Below, in pieces: positions 16,015-22,721 of a DNA stretch of 32,098 nt. The stretch is from Desulfobacterales bacterium (GTDB lineage: Bacteria > Desulfobacterota > Desulfobacteria > Desulfobacterales > JAHEIW01), in the NCBI GenBank assembly GCA_030145015.1, contig JAQYWI010000049.1, positions 1 to 32,098 on the forward strand. The letters run 5' to 3'. Made by a program: the position numbers and the translations under genes. Every line of letters starts with the position of its first letter. Position 1 is the first letter of the stretch. The notes below the pieces were generated by a model. That model made no database searches. It saw only the letters and a list, made by a program, of their open reading frames with translations, and was not told the origin of the DNA.

Positions 16015-17214
16015 TTATTTAACCAGGACCCATTCACCGCCCTGGGCCTTGACGACGTAAACATCTCCTACGGCATCACCATTTTTATTGAATTGCCCTT
16101 TTCTGGCAAGACCCTGAAAGCCTTTTAGCTCTGTCAGGCCTTGCATGATCAGTTCACGGTCCCGGGCCAGGTCTTCGGACTTGTTGGTAATGCCGTTTTG
16201 CTTCATTACATAAGCTAACATGTAAATGGCATCATAAACATTGACGTCAAACTGCAACGGCTCGGGGGGATCGATGCCCTTGGCTTTGGCTCTTTTGACA
16301 AACTCTTTGGTAAACTTCTGAACTTTGGGTGTGTCCATCCAGTAGTAAAATTCAGCAGATGTAAAGACCCCTTCGGCTGCTTTGCCGCCTTTGCGGGGAA
16401 ATTGCAGACTCATCAACGGGTTGCCTCCCATCATGGGCTGGTTGACACCCTGGCGCCGTGCCTCCTTAATAAAGGTGACACCGTCCATGTAAACGCCACC
16501 AAACACGAGGCCGTCAAATTGCATGTTTTTGAGCTTTGTCACCTGCGGTCGCATGTCGAAATCGCCGGTGGTATAGGTGGCATAATCGCCTTCGTTTACG
16601 ATCTGAAGCCCCAGCTTCTTGCTGACTCCAGGCAGTACTGCAGTTCCTAAGACTCGGCTGACAGCATCCTTGGCATCATGGACAATGGCCACAGTCTTGA
16701 TATTGTAATGCGCTTTCCATTTCATCATTGTGGGCACGGCCAGTTGCATTTCATCGATTTTATTGCGAAAAGCGAATGGATATTTGGCTGCCACCCCCGG
16801 TTTCGAGGATGCCTGGGAAATCATGACGATTCCGATGCGGTTACCGACCGGAAAAGCCACCTCGCACTCGGAGCTTGAAAACGGTCCTAAAATGGCCATA
16901 ACCTTATCGTCGGTTGCCAGTTTGCGAACCAGTCGGGTCGCTTCAGCCGGTTTGCTGGCGGTATCGTAGATGACCGTCTCCAGCGACATCCCATTGACGC
17001 CTCCGGCAGCATTGATTTCTGCGACAGCCATTTCAACCGCTACAATATTTTTCTTGGTCCAGTCGCTCCACATGCCTGTAAGCCCATAGGCAACGCCGAT
17101 TTTAATCGGCTGGGCGGCTTGCGCCGTGGCGAAAGGCAGCGCTAAAATCATTAAAATCACAAAGACCGTCCTGAATAACTTTTTCACTTCCTTGCAATTG
17201 TTTAATCCTGACAT
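16015..17214 (-). CDS. Periplasmic substrate-binding protein of the first Liv-type ABC transporter
   Basis: A type I periplasmic binding protein (LivJ/leucine-binding family). I start it at ATG 17214 (399 aa) because AGGAGGTGGGATT lies directly upstream and the product begins with a signal peptide: KKLFR, then a hydrophobic run, then cleavage near AQA-A (about residue 33). A longer frame to 17313 would add 33 residues before it without such support. The mature part has IKIGVAYGLTGMWSDW, EMAVAEINAAGGVNG, GPFSSSECEVAF and SQASSKPG, which are family landmarks around the ligand pocket. It delivers ligand to LivHMGF (copy 1). Tryptophans near the first pocket loop (W49, W52) suit an aromatic or bulky ligand, though this is only suggestive. 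It is homologous to the protein at 30566, with a different set of pocket residues. Confidence 0.93.
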   Translation of the reverse strand: MSGLNNCKEVKKLFRTVFVILMILALPFATAQAAQPIKIGVAYGLTGMWSDWTKKNIVAVEMAVAEINAAGGVNGMSLETVIYDTASKPAEATRLVRKLATDDKVMAILGPFSSSECEVAFPVGNRIGIVMISQASSKPGVAAKYPFAFRNKIDEMQLAVPTMMKWKAHYNIKTVAIVHDAKDAVSRVLGTAVLPGVSKKLGLQIVNEGDYATYTTGDFDMRPQVTKLKNMQFDGLVFGGVYMDGVTFIKEARRQGVNQPMMGGNPLMSLQFPRKGGKAAEGVFTSAEFYYWMDTPKVQKFTKEFVKRAKAKGIDPPEPLQFDVNVYDAIYMLAYVMKQNGITNKSEDLARDRELIMQGLTELKGFQGLARKGQFNKNGDAVGDVYVVKAQGGEWVLVK

Positions 17215-17270
17215 AATCCCACCTCCTGGTTTTGCATCGTGGCCGATGCAGGTTTTTGAGTTCGGGCTGT

Positions 17271-17627
17271 TTATTCTAAAATTCCATAAAAGTGAGTTTC
17301 GACGAGCAGACATCCCTCTGCACTGCTAAACGGGCCATGCGGGGTATGCGGTGGCCGGCAGGCATATGTATAAGGCTGAAATGCCTCTCCCTGCACCGTC
17401 AAGGTTCCTGACACCTGAAATACTTCTTCCCAATAGTCGTGTTCAAATGGCTCTGTGGTAAACGCCCCCGGCTGAAAGCGCAGCAGGCGTGTCCGGGACC
17501 CCTTTTTGTTTTCCTCGTCCAGCGATCCGGCCAGAATCTTCTGCTCAATACCATCCGGATAGCCCGCCGGCGTTTCCCAGCCGGATGAAAGGTCCAATGT
17601 GAAAAATTCCAAATGTTCTTTAATCAT
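17271..17627 (-). CDS. Small cupin-domain protein
   Basis: A 118-aa single-domain cupin. The first motif is FEHDYWEEVFQVSGTLTVQG with H63, E67 and E68. The second is RPPHTPHGPFSSAEGCLLVE with H94 and H97. These are plausible metal ligands of a ChrR-like or aromatic-ring cupin. There is no signal peptide, so it is cytoplasmic. It is the first gene after the hairpin at 17718-17770 and lies 56 bp upstream of the binding-protein gene. AAAGGC precedes the ATG. The function is not known. Small cupins in aromatic operons may act as accessory dioxygenases, isomerases or ligand sensors, but nothing here decides between these. Confidence 0.85.
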   Translation of the reverse strand: MIKEHLEFFTLDLSSGWETPAGYPDGIEQKILAGSLDEENKKGSRTRLLRFQPGAFTTEPFEHDYWEEVFQVSGTLTVQGEAFQPYTYACRPPHTPHGPFSSAEGCLLVETHFYGILE

Positions 17628-17717
17628 GGTTAAGCCTTTCTGTTTGAGTTCAAATTTTTTCGATTTAATTTATACCGCTTTTCATAATAAGGTTCCAAAA
17701 TACGGAAGTGCGGCATA

Positions 17718-17770
17718 AGTGGTTGTAGAAAAAAACGTCTCAATATCGAAACGTTTTTTTGACAACCACT
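17718..17770. terminator. Strong bidirectional hairpin terminator
   Basis: AGTGGTTGT (17718-17726) pairs perfectly with ACAACCACT (17762-17770). The inner arms AAAAAAACGTCTC and GAAACGTTTTTTT (about 17730-17760) add a 13-bp stem with one wobble and a 6-nt loop. The A/T runs inside the stem act as U-tracts on either strand. On the minus strand it starts at the stop codon of the nitrilase gene and precedes the cupin gene. It could separate GntR-nitrilase from the cupin-transporter operon or partly attenuate transcription. Confidence 0.85.
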
Positions 17771-18536
17771 ATAAAACCCGATCATCCAGGGCACTGAAAT
17801 CCTGCCGGACCGTATCAACCAGCCCCGGATCGATCTCGGCAGAAACCAATTCCTCTTCTTCACCCCCTTCAGCAACGACTTTTCCCAGCGGATCAACGAT
17901 CATACTGTGACCGGCGTATTGTTTGCCATCGTTGGAACCGGCCGCGTTACAGGAAATGAGAAAAGCAAGGTTTTCGTGCGCCCGGGCGCGGTTAAATAGT
18001 CTCCAGGCCTCCAAACGCACCTGCGGCCAGGCCGAAGCAACTAAAAAGAACCGGGCACCTCGATCCACCATACGGCGAAAGAGCTCGGGGAAACGCAGGT
18101 CATAGCAGGTCGAAAATCCGCAGATCCCCCAGGGCGTATCGGTCACCACGACTTCCTGGCCCGGGGTCAGGATCCGGGTCTCATCAGATTGGTAACCAAA
18201 CAGGTGGATTTTGCGATAGCAGGCAACAATTTCCCCCTGGGGATTGATGAAAATAGTGGTGTTATAGAAATTTTGGCCTTCGTGCTCGACCAGGCTTCCC
18301 ATCAAAATATGGGCATGATGATCCCGGGCTTTTTGCCTGAAAGCGGTTACCGTCGGACCCTCTAATGCTTCGCTGTCGCTGCGGTACCGGTCGAACGAAA
18401 AAAACCCGCAGGGCCAGATTTCAGGCAGCAGAATAAGGTCACTTTCAGAGGCCTGGTCCACCAAACCGAGGGCATGCGCAACCGTTTCCTCTTTCGGTCT
18501 ATCTTCCATTCCCAGTTGAATGCTTGTGACTTTCAT
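17769..18536 (-). CDS. Carbon-nitrogen hydrolase (nitrilase superfamily; omega-amidase-like)
   Basis: A 255-aa protein with the complete catalytic triad: E39 (LLPEIW), K109 (YRKIHLF) and C144 (STCYDLRFPE). Length and the CYDLRFPELFR motif fit the branch that holds omega-amidases and other small aliphatic or N-carbamoyl amidases. The usual NRARAHENLAFLISCNAAG and AGHSMIVDPLGKVVAEG segments are present. It acts in the cytoplasm on an amide or nitrile; the substrate is unknown. GAGAGGT lies 6 bp before the ATG. It follows the GntR gene by 117 bp on the same strand, so it is probably first in that regulator's operon, and it may release a carboxylic acid or ammonia from the imported compound. The hairpin at its stop codon sets it apart from the transporter genes. 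Confidence 0.9.
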   Translation of the reverse strand: MKVTSIQLGMEDRPKEETVAHALGLVDQASESDLILLPEIWPCGFFSFDRYRSDSEALEGPTVTAFRQKARDHHAHILMGSLVEHEGQNFYNTTIFINPQGEIVACYRKIHLFGYQSDETRILTPGQEVVVTDTPWGICGFSTCYDLRFPELFRRMVDRGARFFLVASAWPQVRLEAWRLFNRARAHENLAFLISCNAAGSNDGKQYAGHSMIVDPLGKVVAEGGEEEELVSAEIDPGLVDTVRQDFSALDDRVL

Positions 18537-18653
18537 GGTTTACCTCTCTTGAACTCAATCAATTGCGCCTCAAAAACTCAATTTGCTAACTTTGATAATC
18601 TGGTAAAAAGTCAGAAAAGCAACTTTATTAGGAGTGTGTTTAGTGTTGGTGTT

Positions 18654-19310
18654 TTACAAATTTTCAAGTAAAGATTTTTCAGTTGCATCAAGGTGGTTTT
18701 GAATCGCCTGGACCGCCTTCATTCTGTCTTTCTGGTGAAGCGCCTCAAGAATATGTTGATGTTCCCGGATGACCTCCTGGACCCTGCCGGGGCTCGCCAG
18801 CGCTTTTTGGCCTAATATGGATATAAAATCCCTGATATTTCCCATAATTGATTCCAGCAGACTATTCTCGTAACGACGTATCAGATTCATATGAAAAGAC
18901 TTATCAGCTTCAAGAAATCTGTACGTTTCGATCTTTTTGTGGCCGTTGATCATCTGCGCTAAACTATCATCGAGCGGCTTCAGATCCTCCGCGCTGACCT
19001 CGTCGACCAATTGCTCGATAACATAGGCTTCAATCATTTTGCGGGCTTCGAAGAAGTCTTGAATTTCCTTTTCGGAAAATTCCTTGATTTTAAAGCCGCG
19101 ACCGCGTAGAGAAACAAAGAAACCTTCGGACGTCAACTGCAGAAGCGCCTCCCGAATGGGGGTACGGGATACCCCTAAAATTTCAGCGAAATGATTTGCG
19201 GAATAGACCTCACCAAATTCCAGTTGACCGTTAATCAGGAGCGTTTTGATGCGTTCATAGGCCAGATTTTGTAATGTTCCCGGCTGCTCTAATTTGCTGA
19301 AATTATCCAT
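18654..19310 (-). CDS. GntR-family transcriptional regulator, FCD subfamily (copy 1)
   Basis: A 218-aa protein. The winged helix-turn-helix is at about residues 14-76 and includes AEILGVSRTPIREALLQLTSEGF, the FadR/GntR signature. The C-terminal FCD ligand domain (about 80-215) has ADKSFHMNLI, EHQHILEAL and NHLDATEK, which hold the usual Asp/His metal-ligand positions. It is likely a repressor released by an aromatic acid or its CoA ester; the ligand is inferred. It is divergent from another FCD regulator 320 bp away. The ATG has no good ribosome binding site (upstream ATTATTATT), so it is probably poorly translated. It likely controls the minus-strand operon and its own promoter. Confidence 0.93.
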   Translation of the reverse strand: MDNFSKLEQPGTLQNLAYERIKTLLINGQLEFGEVYSANHFAEILGVSRTPIREALLQLTSEGFFVSLRGRGFKIKEFSEKEIQDFFEARKMIEAYVIEQLVDEVSAEDLKPLDDSLAQMINGHKKIETYRFLEADKSFHMNLIRRYENSLLESIMGNIRDFISILGQKALASPGRVQEVIREHQHILEALHQKDRMKAVQAIQNHLDATEKSLLENL

Positions 19311-19369
19311 AATAATAATTAGTTAGATTGAAGTTGTGTTTTTAGATCGAGATTTCAGGTTAGGCACAT

Positions 19370-19431
19370 CGAACAGGTTGCATGTTGCATACTACATACA
19401 ATATTTCATGTCAAATAAGTTTACCTGTTCG
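19370..19431. promoter_or_regulatory. Candidate GntR operator A (nested inverted repeats)
   Basis: CGAACAGGT (19370-19378) and ACCTGTTCG (19423-19431) are perfect 9-bp inverted arms. They flank TTGCATACTACATACAA (19385-19401), which has TTGnAT...ATnCAA symmetry like many FCD-GntR operators. The inner site overlaps the minus-strand -10 candidate. Binding would block transcription of the minus operon. Confidence 0.55.
19386..19414 (-). promoter_or_regulatory. Candidate sigma-70 promoter for the minus-strand operon
   Basis: On the minus strand, TTGACA (19409-19414) is a perfect -35 box. It is followed by a 17-nt spacer and TATGCA (19386-19391) as a weak -10. The leader to the GntR ATG would be about 75 nt. 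The -10 lies inside the operator-like repeat, which fits repression. Confidence 0.5.
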
Positions 19432-19511
19432 GATCGAATTTCATATATCAATCGTGATGGAATAAGGGAATGCTAGGCACGAAGTGAAGCGGACTGAGCT
19501 CAACATTTTTC

Positions 19512-19540
19512 TTGACATCGCCCTGCGGCACCTGTATGCG
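19512..19540 (+). promoter_or_regulatory. Candidate sigma-70 promoter for the plus-strand operon
   Basis: TTGACA (19512-19517) is followed by a 17-nt spacer and TATGCG (19535-19540). The -10 is weak but lies in the left arm of the operator-like repeat at 19534-19560. The leader to the ATG at 19631 would be about 85 nt. The design mirrors the minus-strand promoter. Confidence 0.5.
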
Positions 19541-19560
19541 ATATTTAATATATTGCATAC
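19534..19560. promoter_or_regulatory. Candidate GntR operator B (palindrome)
   Basis: The arms GTATGCGATA (19534-19543) and TATTGCATAC (19551-19560) are reverse complements at 9 of 10 positions around a 7-nt AT-only centre. The word TTGCATAC is shared with operator A. This suggests that the same regulator, or the two related FCD regulators, recognise both sites. Confidence 0.6.
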
Positions 19561-19630
19561 CCGCTCGCGTTTCGCGACCATCTGTATCCGGTTGTTTTTT
19601 TAACCGAATTTCTCAGAAAGGAAACCAGAA

Positions 19631-20293
19631 ATGGAGCAGATCTTACCCATTTCTCGCGCTAAGTCATTAAAAGAACGCGCTTATGATAAGCTCAAAGAAT
19701 TGATCATCACCGGTGGTCTCGAACCGGGCGAGCTGCATAACGAAAAGAGACTGGCAGAGGCTCTGGGGGTTTCCCGAACACCTGTAAGAGAAGCACTATT
19801 AGAGCTAAGCCGCGAGGGGATGGTCGCCTTTGTTCCGGGGAAAGGCGTTGAAATCTTCAAAATTAAGGCTGAGCAGGTGCGCGAAGTATTTGAAATTAGA
19901 AAGATTATCGAAGGCTATATCTTAAAAAAAATCGCCAGCCGGCTCACCGCCGAAGATATAAAAGAAATCGATCAAAACATCACCCGCCAGGAAAAAATGT
20001 TGGGCAAACGCGATAGACTGGCATTCATCGAATATGATAAACAATTTCATCTTTATATCGCTTCCAAAATTGGTAACAAACAGATCGAATCGATCCTCGA
20101 CAACCTGAGAGATCAAATGCATCTCATGGGAATCAGAGCCGTCGAAGATCATTCCCGGATGAAACAGGTCATCAAGGAGCACCATGCAATTTTTTCCGGC
20201 TTAAAGGAAGGAAACCCGCAAAAGGCCTATGAAGCCTTGATAGACCACCTTGATAACACCGAGAAGATCCTCATCGAAAACATTAATAAGTAA
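19631..20293 (+). CDS. GntR-family transcriptional regulator, FCD subfamily (copy 2)
   Basis: A 220-aa protein. Its winged helix-turn-helix includes LAEALGVSRTPVREALLELSREGM (about 44-67). The FCD domain has EYDKQFHLYIASK, KEHHAIFSGL and DHLDNTEK with the Asp/His ligand pattern. AAAGGA lies upstream of the ATG. It is related to the divergent regulator (same layout, moderately similar by eye). The aryl-CoA ligase gene follows after 21 bp, so it is the first gene of the plus-strand operon and is likely autoregulated through the palindrome at 19534-19560. The inducer is unknown; an aromatic acid or its CoA ester is the natural guess from the operon. Confidence 0.93.
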   Translation: MEQILPISRAKSLKERAYDKLKELIITGGLEPGELHNEKRLAEALGVSRTPVREALLELSREGMVAFVPGKGVEIFKIKAEQVREVFEIRKIIEGYILKKIASRLTAEDIKEIDQNITRQEKMLGKRDRLAFIEYDKQFHLYIASKIGNKQIESILDNLRDQMHLMGIRAVEDHSRMKQVIKEHHAIFSGLKEGNPQKAYEALIDHLDNTEKILIENINK

Positions 20294-20314
20294 GAAACAA
20301 GTAAGGGGCACAAA

Positions 20315-21961
20315 ATGAAAACCGAAAGTATGGGTGAGACTTTTCAAAGGATGGATTCAAAAGGATTTTATCGTTTAGAGATTCCTGAAAAACTGAACAT
20401 GGCCAGGGTGGCGGTGGACTTCTGGGCGGAACACGGCCGGGGACAGGATACGGCCATCTATTATAAGGACCAGGAAATCACCTACCAGGACTTGAAAGAT
20501 GTTACCGATCGCTTTGGGAACGCCATGCACAAACTCGGCGTCGCTAAAGGCAACCGTTATCTCATCCGAACCCCCAACCAACCTGAATACATGGTTTCAT
20601 TTCTGGGAGGGCAGAAAATCGGGGCCGTCCCAATCCCAACCAGCACCATGCTTAGAGAATATGAACTGGAGCACATTATTAACAATAGCGAAGCAGTGGC
20701 CGTTATCACCACAACCGATTATACCGAAGCCATCGAAAATATACGCCCCAAGTGCAAAACCCTCAAACACATCATCGTCGTCGGTGATACGCAGGGCGAT
20801 CAGATTCCTTATGCGGATCTTATCAAAACGGATGGTGCTTCTCTGCCATATGTGGAAACCCGCAAAGATGAACCTTCATTTTTCCTGTATACCTCCGGAA
20901 CCACCGGAGCGCCCAAAGGTGTCGTCCACGGTCATCGGTTTATCATTGCAACCGGAGATCCCGTCGGCAAATTCACTATGGGATTGGAAAGAGGCGATAT
21001 CTGCGGCGGACCGACCGCCCTGACCTGGATGTATGCCCTGGGACACAACTTTTTATATGCGCTCAGATGGGGAGTTGCCACTGCCATATACAGCGATGAA
21101 CGTTTTGATTCAGAACGCGCCTATGAATTCATTGCCAAACGCAAAATTACGATTTTTGCGGGCACGCCGACCATCTACCGTATGATGCTCGCGGTCAAGG
21201 ATGCGGAGAAAAAATATGATACCCGCTCCCTAAAATACTGCCTCAGCTCCGGCGAACCGCTTTTGGCAGAGACCTGGCGGGAATGGAAGCGACGCTTCGG
21301 CGTTCGAATCATTGACAGCATGGGACAGACCGAGGCCCATGAATTCTGTACAACCCAGACCCGGCTGCCGGTGAAGATCGGGTCTATGGGCAAGCCCCTC
21401 CCGGGAATTGAAGTGGCCATTGTGGACGCCAAAGGTGAGCGCCTGCCGCCCGGCGAAATGGGTCATTTAGCCATAAGAAGGGATCATCCGGGTCTTTTTA
21501 CGGAGTATTTCAAGATGCCGGAACAAATGCAAGAGGTCTCTCTGCCCAATAATTGGTACGATACCAAAGACCTCGCCCGGATGGATGAAGATGGCTATTT
21601 CTGGTATGGGGCCAGATCCGACGACATCATGACCTGTCATGGCTATCGTATCTCGCCGGCAGACGTGGAAACTGCTTTGCAGGAGCACAAAGCCGTCCTG
21701 GAGTCGGGGGTGGCAGGGGTGGTCGATGCGGAGATGGGCGAAAAAGTCAAGGCCTGGGTCGTCCTCCAGGAGGAGTTTAATCCCACCCCGGAATTGGCCA
21801 AAGAGCTTCAGGATCATGTCAAGGCCACCATCGCACCGTATAAATACCCGCGCGAAATCGAGTTTCTGGAAGAGCTTCCCAAAACTTCCTCCGGAAAAAT
21901 CCTCAGACGAGAGCTGCGAAGATGGGATCAGGAAAAGCAGAATAAAAAGGAGGACCGCTAA
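20315..21961 (+). CDS. Aromatic acid-CoA ligase (benzoate-CoA ligase-like, AMP-forming)
   Basis: A 548-aa adenylate-forming enzyme. The phosphate loop FLYTSGTTGAPKG is at residues 190-202, and IDSMGQTEAHEF is A5. WYDTKDLARMDEDGYFWYGARSDDIMTCHGYRISPADVE spans the hinge and A8, and KTSSGKILRREL holds the catalytic lysine. The length, W-Y-G-A-R-S-D-D-x-I and Y-R-I-S-P segments fit the benzoate/medium-chain acyl-CoA ligase group rather than PaaK. It would convert the imported acid to its CoA thioester. AGTAAGGGGC precedes the ATG. It lies directly between the regulator and the DUF2848 gene (2-bp gap). Specificity (benzoate, hydroxybenzoate, furoate or other) is not readable by eye. Confidence 0.92.
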   Translation: MKTESMGETFQRMDSKGFYRLEIPEKLNMARVAVDFWAEHGRGQDTAIYYKDQEITYQDLKDVTDRFGNAMHKLGVAKGNRYLIRTPNQPEYMVSFLGGQKIGAVPIPTSTMLREYELEHIINNSEAVAVITTTDYTEAIENIRPKCKTLKHIIVVGDTQGDQIPYADLIKTDGASLPYVETRKDEPSFFLYTSGTTGAPKGVVHGHRFIIATGDPVGKFTMGLERGDICGGPTALTWMYALGHNFLYALRWGVATAIYSDERFDSERAYEFIAKRKITIFAGTPTIYRMMLAVKDAEKKYDTRSLKYCLSSGEPLLAETWREWKRRFGVRIIDSMGQTEAHEFCTTQTRLPVKIGSMGKPLPGIEVAIVDAKGERLPPGEMGHLAIRRDHPGLFTEYFKMPEQMQEVSLPNNWYDTKDLARMDEDGYFWYGARSDDIMTCHGYRISPADVETALQEHKAVLESGVAGVVDAEMGEKVKAWVVLQEEFNPTPELAKELQDHVKATIAPYKYPREIEFLEELPKTSSGKILRRELRRWDQEKQNKKEDR

Positions 21962-21963
21962 CG

Positions 21964-22668
21964 ATGCTATTAGAATTTATGGTTGAAGAAAAATCCGGCA
22001 AAAGAGAGATGGCCTACGAGATTAAGGGCGCTGTTCTTTGCGGTTACACGGGCCGCGATCAGGAGGCCGTTCGCAAACATATCGAAGAGCTGGCCAGAGA
22101 GGGCGTCGAACCACCTCCTTCGGTGCCGATCTTATACCCCAAGCCGCCCTGGGGGTTGACCCAAAATGATGCCATTCAGGTAGAAGGTCAGGAAACCTCG
22201 GGGGAAATTGAATTTTTCCTGCTGGTCGATGAAGACCGATTATATGCCGGGGTTGCAAGCGACCACACCGATCGGGAGCTGGAAAGGCATGACATCCGTA
22301 AATCAAAACAGGTGTGCCCCACCATCCTTTCCAGGAACTTATGGAATTACGAAGACGTCAAAGCAACCTGGGATCAAATCGAAATCCGCAGCTGGGCGAT
22401 TAAAGATGGACAAAAAAACATTTACCAGGAGTCAACCCTCGGATCCATTCTGCCACCCGAAGATTTGATCGGGCGGGTCCAGCAGCAGGTAAAGGATAGC
22501 CCGGGCGGTATTGCGATATTTTCAGGCACACCGCCCCTTTTGGCCGGAGAAATGATTTTTGCGGATCGTTTTGAAGGCGAGCTTGTGGATACCCACTTTA
22601 ATCGCAAGATCACCGTCGGATACGACATTCATACACTTAACTGGTTTAAGGACTATCCGTCCTGGTAA
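21964..22668 (+). CDS. DUF2848 family protein (FAH-like fold suspected)
   Basis: I recognise this 234-aa protein as DUF2848 from GYTGRDQEAVRKHIEELAREGV (about 27-48), SGEIEFFLL, VASDHTDRELE (about 96-106), SKQVCP, W-DQIEIRSW and FSGTPPL. The family is thought to be related to fumarylacetoacetate hydrolases and often occurs with aromatic-catabolic and transporter genes, but I know of no established reaction. AAGGAGG lies 10 bp upstream of the ATG. It starts 2 bp after the aryl-CoA ligase and precedes the molybdenum hydroxylase, so it probably acts on an intermediate of the same pathway. Hydrolysis or isomerisation of a ring-opened or enol intermediate is a guess. Confidence 0.85.
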   Translation: MLLEFMVEEKSGKREMAYEIKGAVLCGYTGRDQEAVRKHIEELAREGVEPPPSVPILYPKPPWGLTQNDAIQVEGQETSGEIEFFLLVDEDRLYAGVASDHTDRELERHDIRKSKQVCPTILSRNLWNYEDVKATWDQIEIRSWAIKDGQKNIYQESTLGSILPPEDLIGRVQQQVKDSPGGIAIFSGTPPLLAGEMIFADRFEGELVDTHFNRKITVGYDIHTLNWFKDYPSW

Positions 22669-22721
22669 AATCGAAATTTCAACACGGTCGGTTTTGAAGT
22701 TGAATAAGGAGAGAATTAATT

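Larger units (their letters stand above)
19311..19630. promoter_or_regulatory. 320-bp divergent control region between two GntR genes
   Basis: This non-coding gap serves both divergent operons. It contains a minus-strand promoter candidate (19386-19414), a plus-strand promoter candidate (19512-19540) and two inverted-repeat candidate operators (19370-19431 and 19534-19560). The stretch 19432-19511 shows nothing recognisable. AAAGGA before 19631 is the ribosome binding site of the plus-strand regulator. Confidence 0.8.

Noticed and set aside
16015..17313. Longer 432-aa form of the first binding protein
   Set aside because: Its extra 33 residues precede a clear signal peptide, and the AGGAGGTGG site points to ATG 17214. 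The longer form would also overlap the end of the cupin gene.
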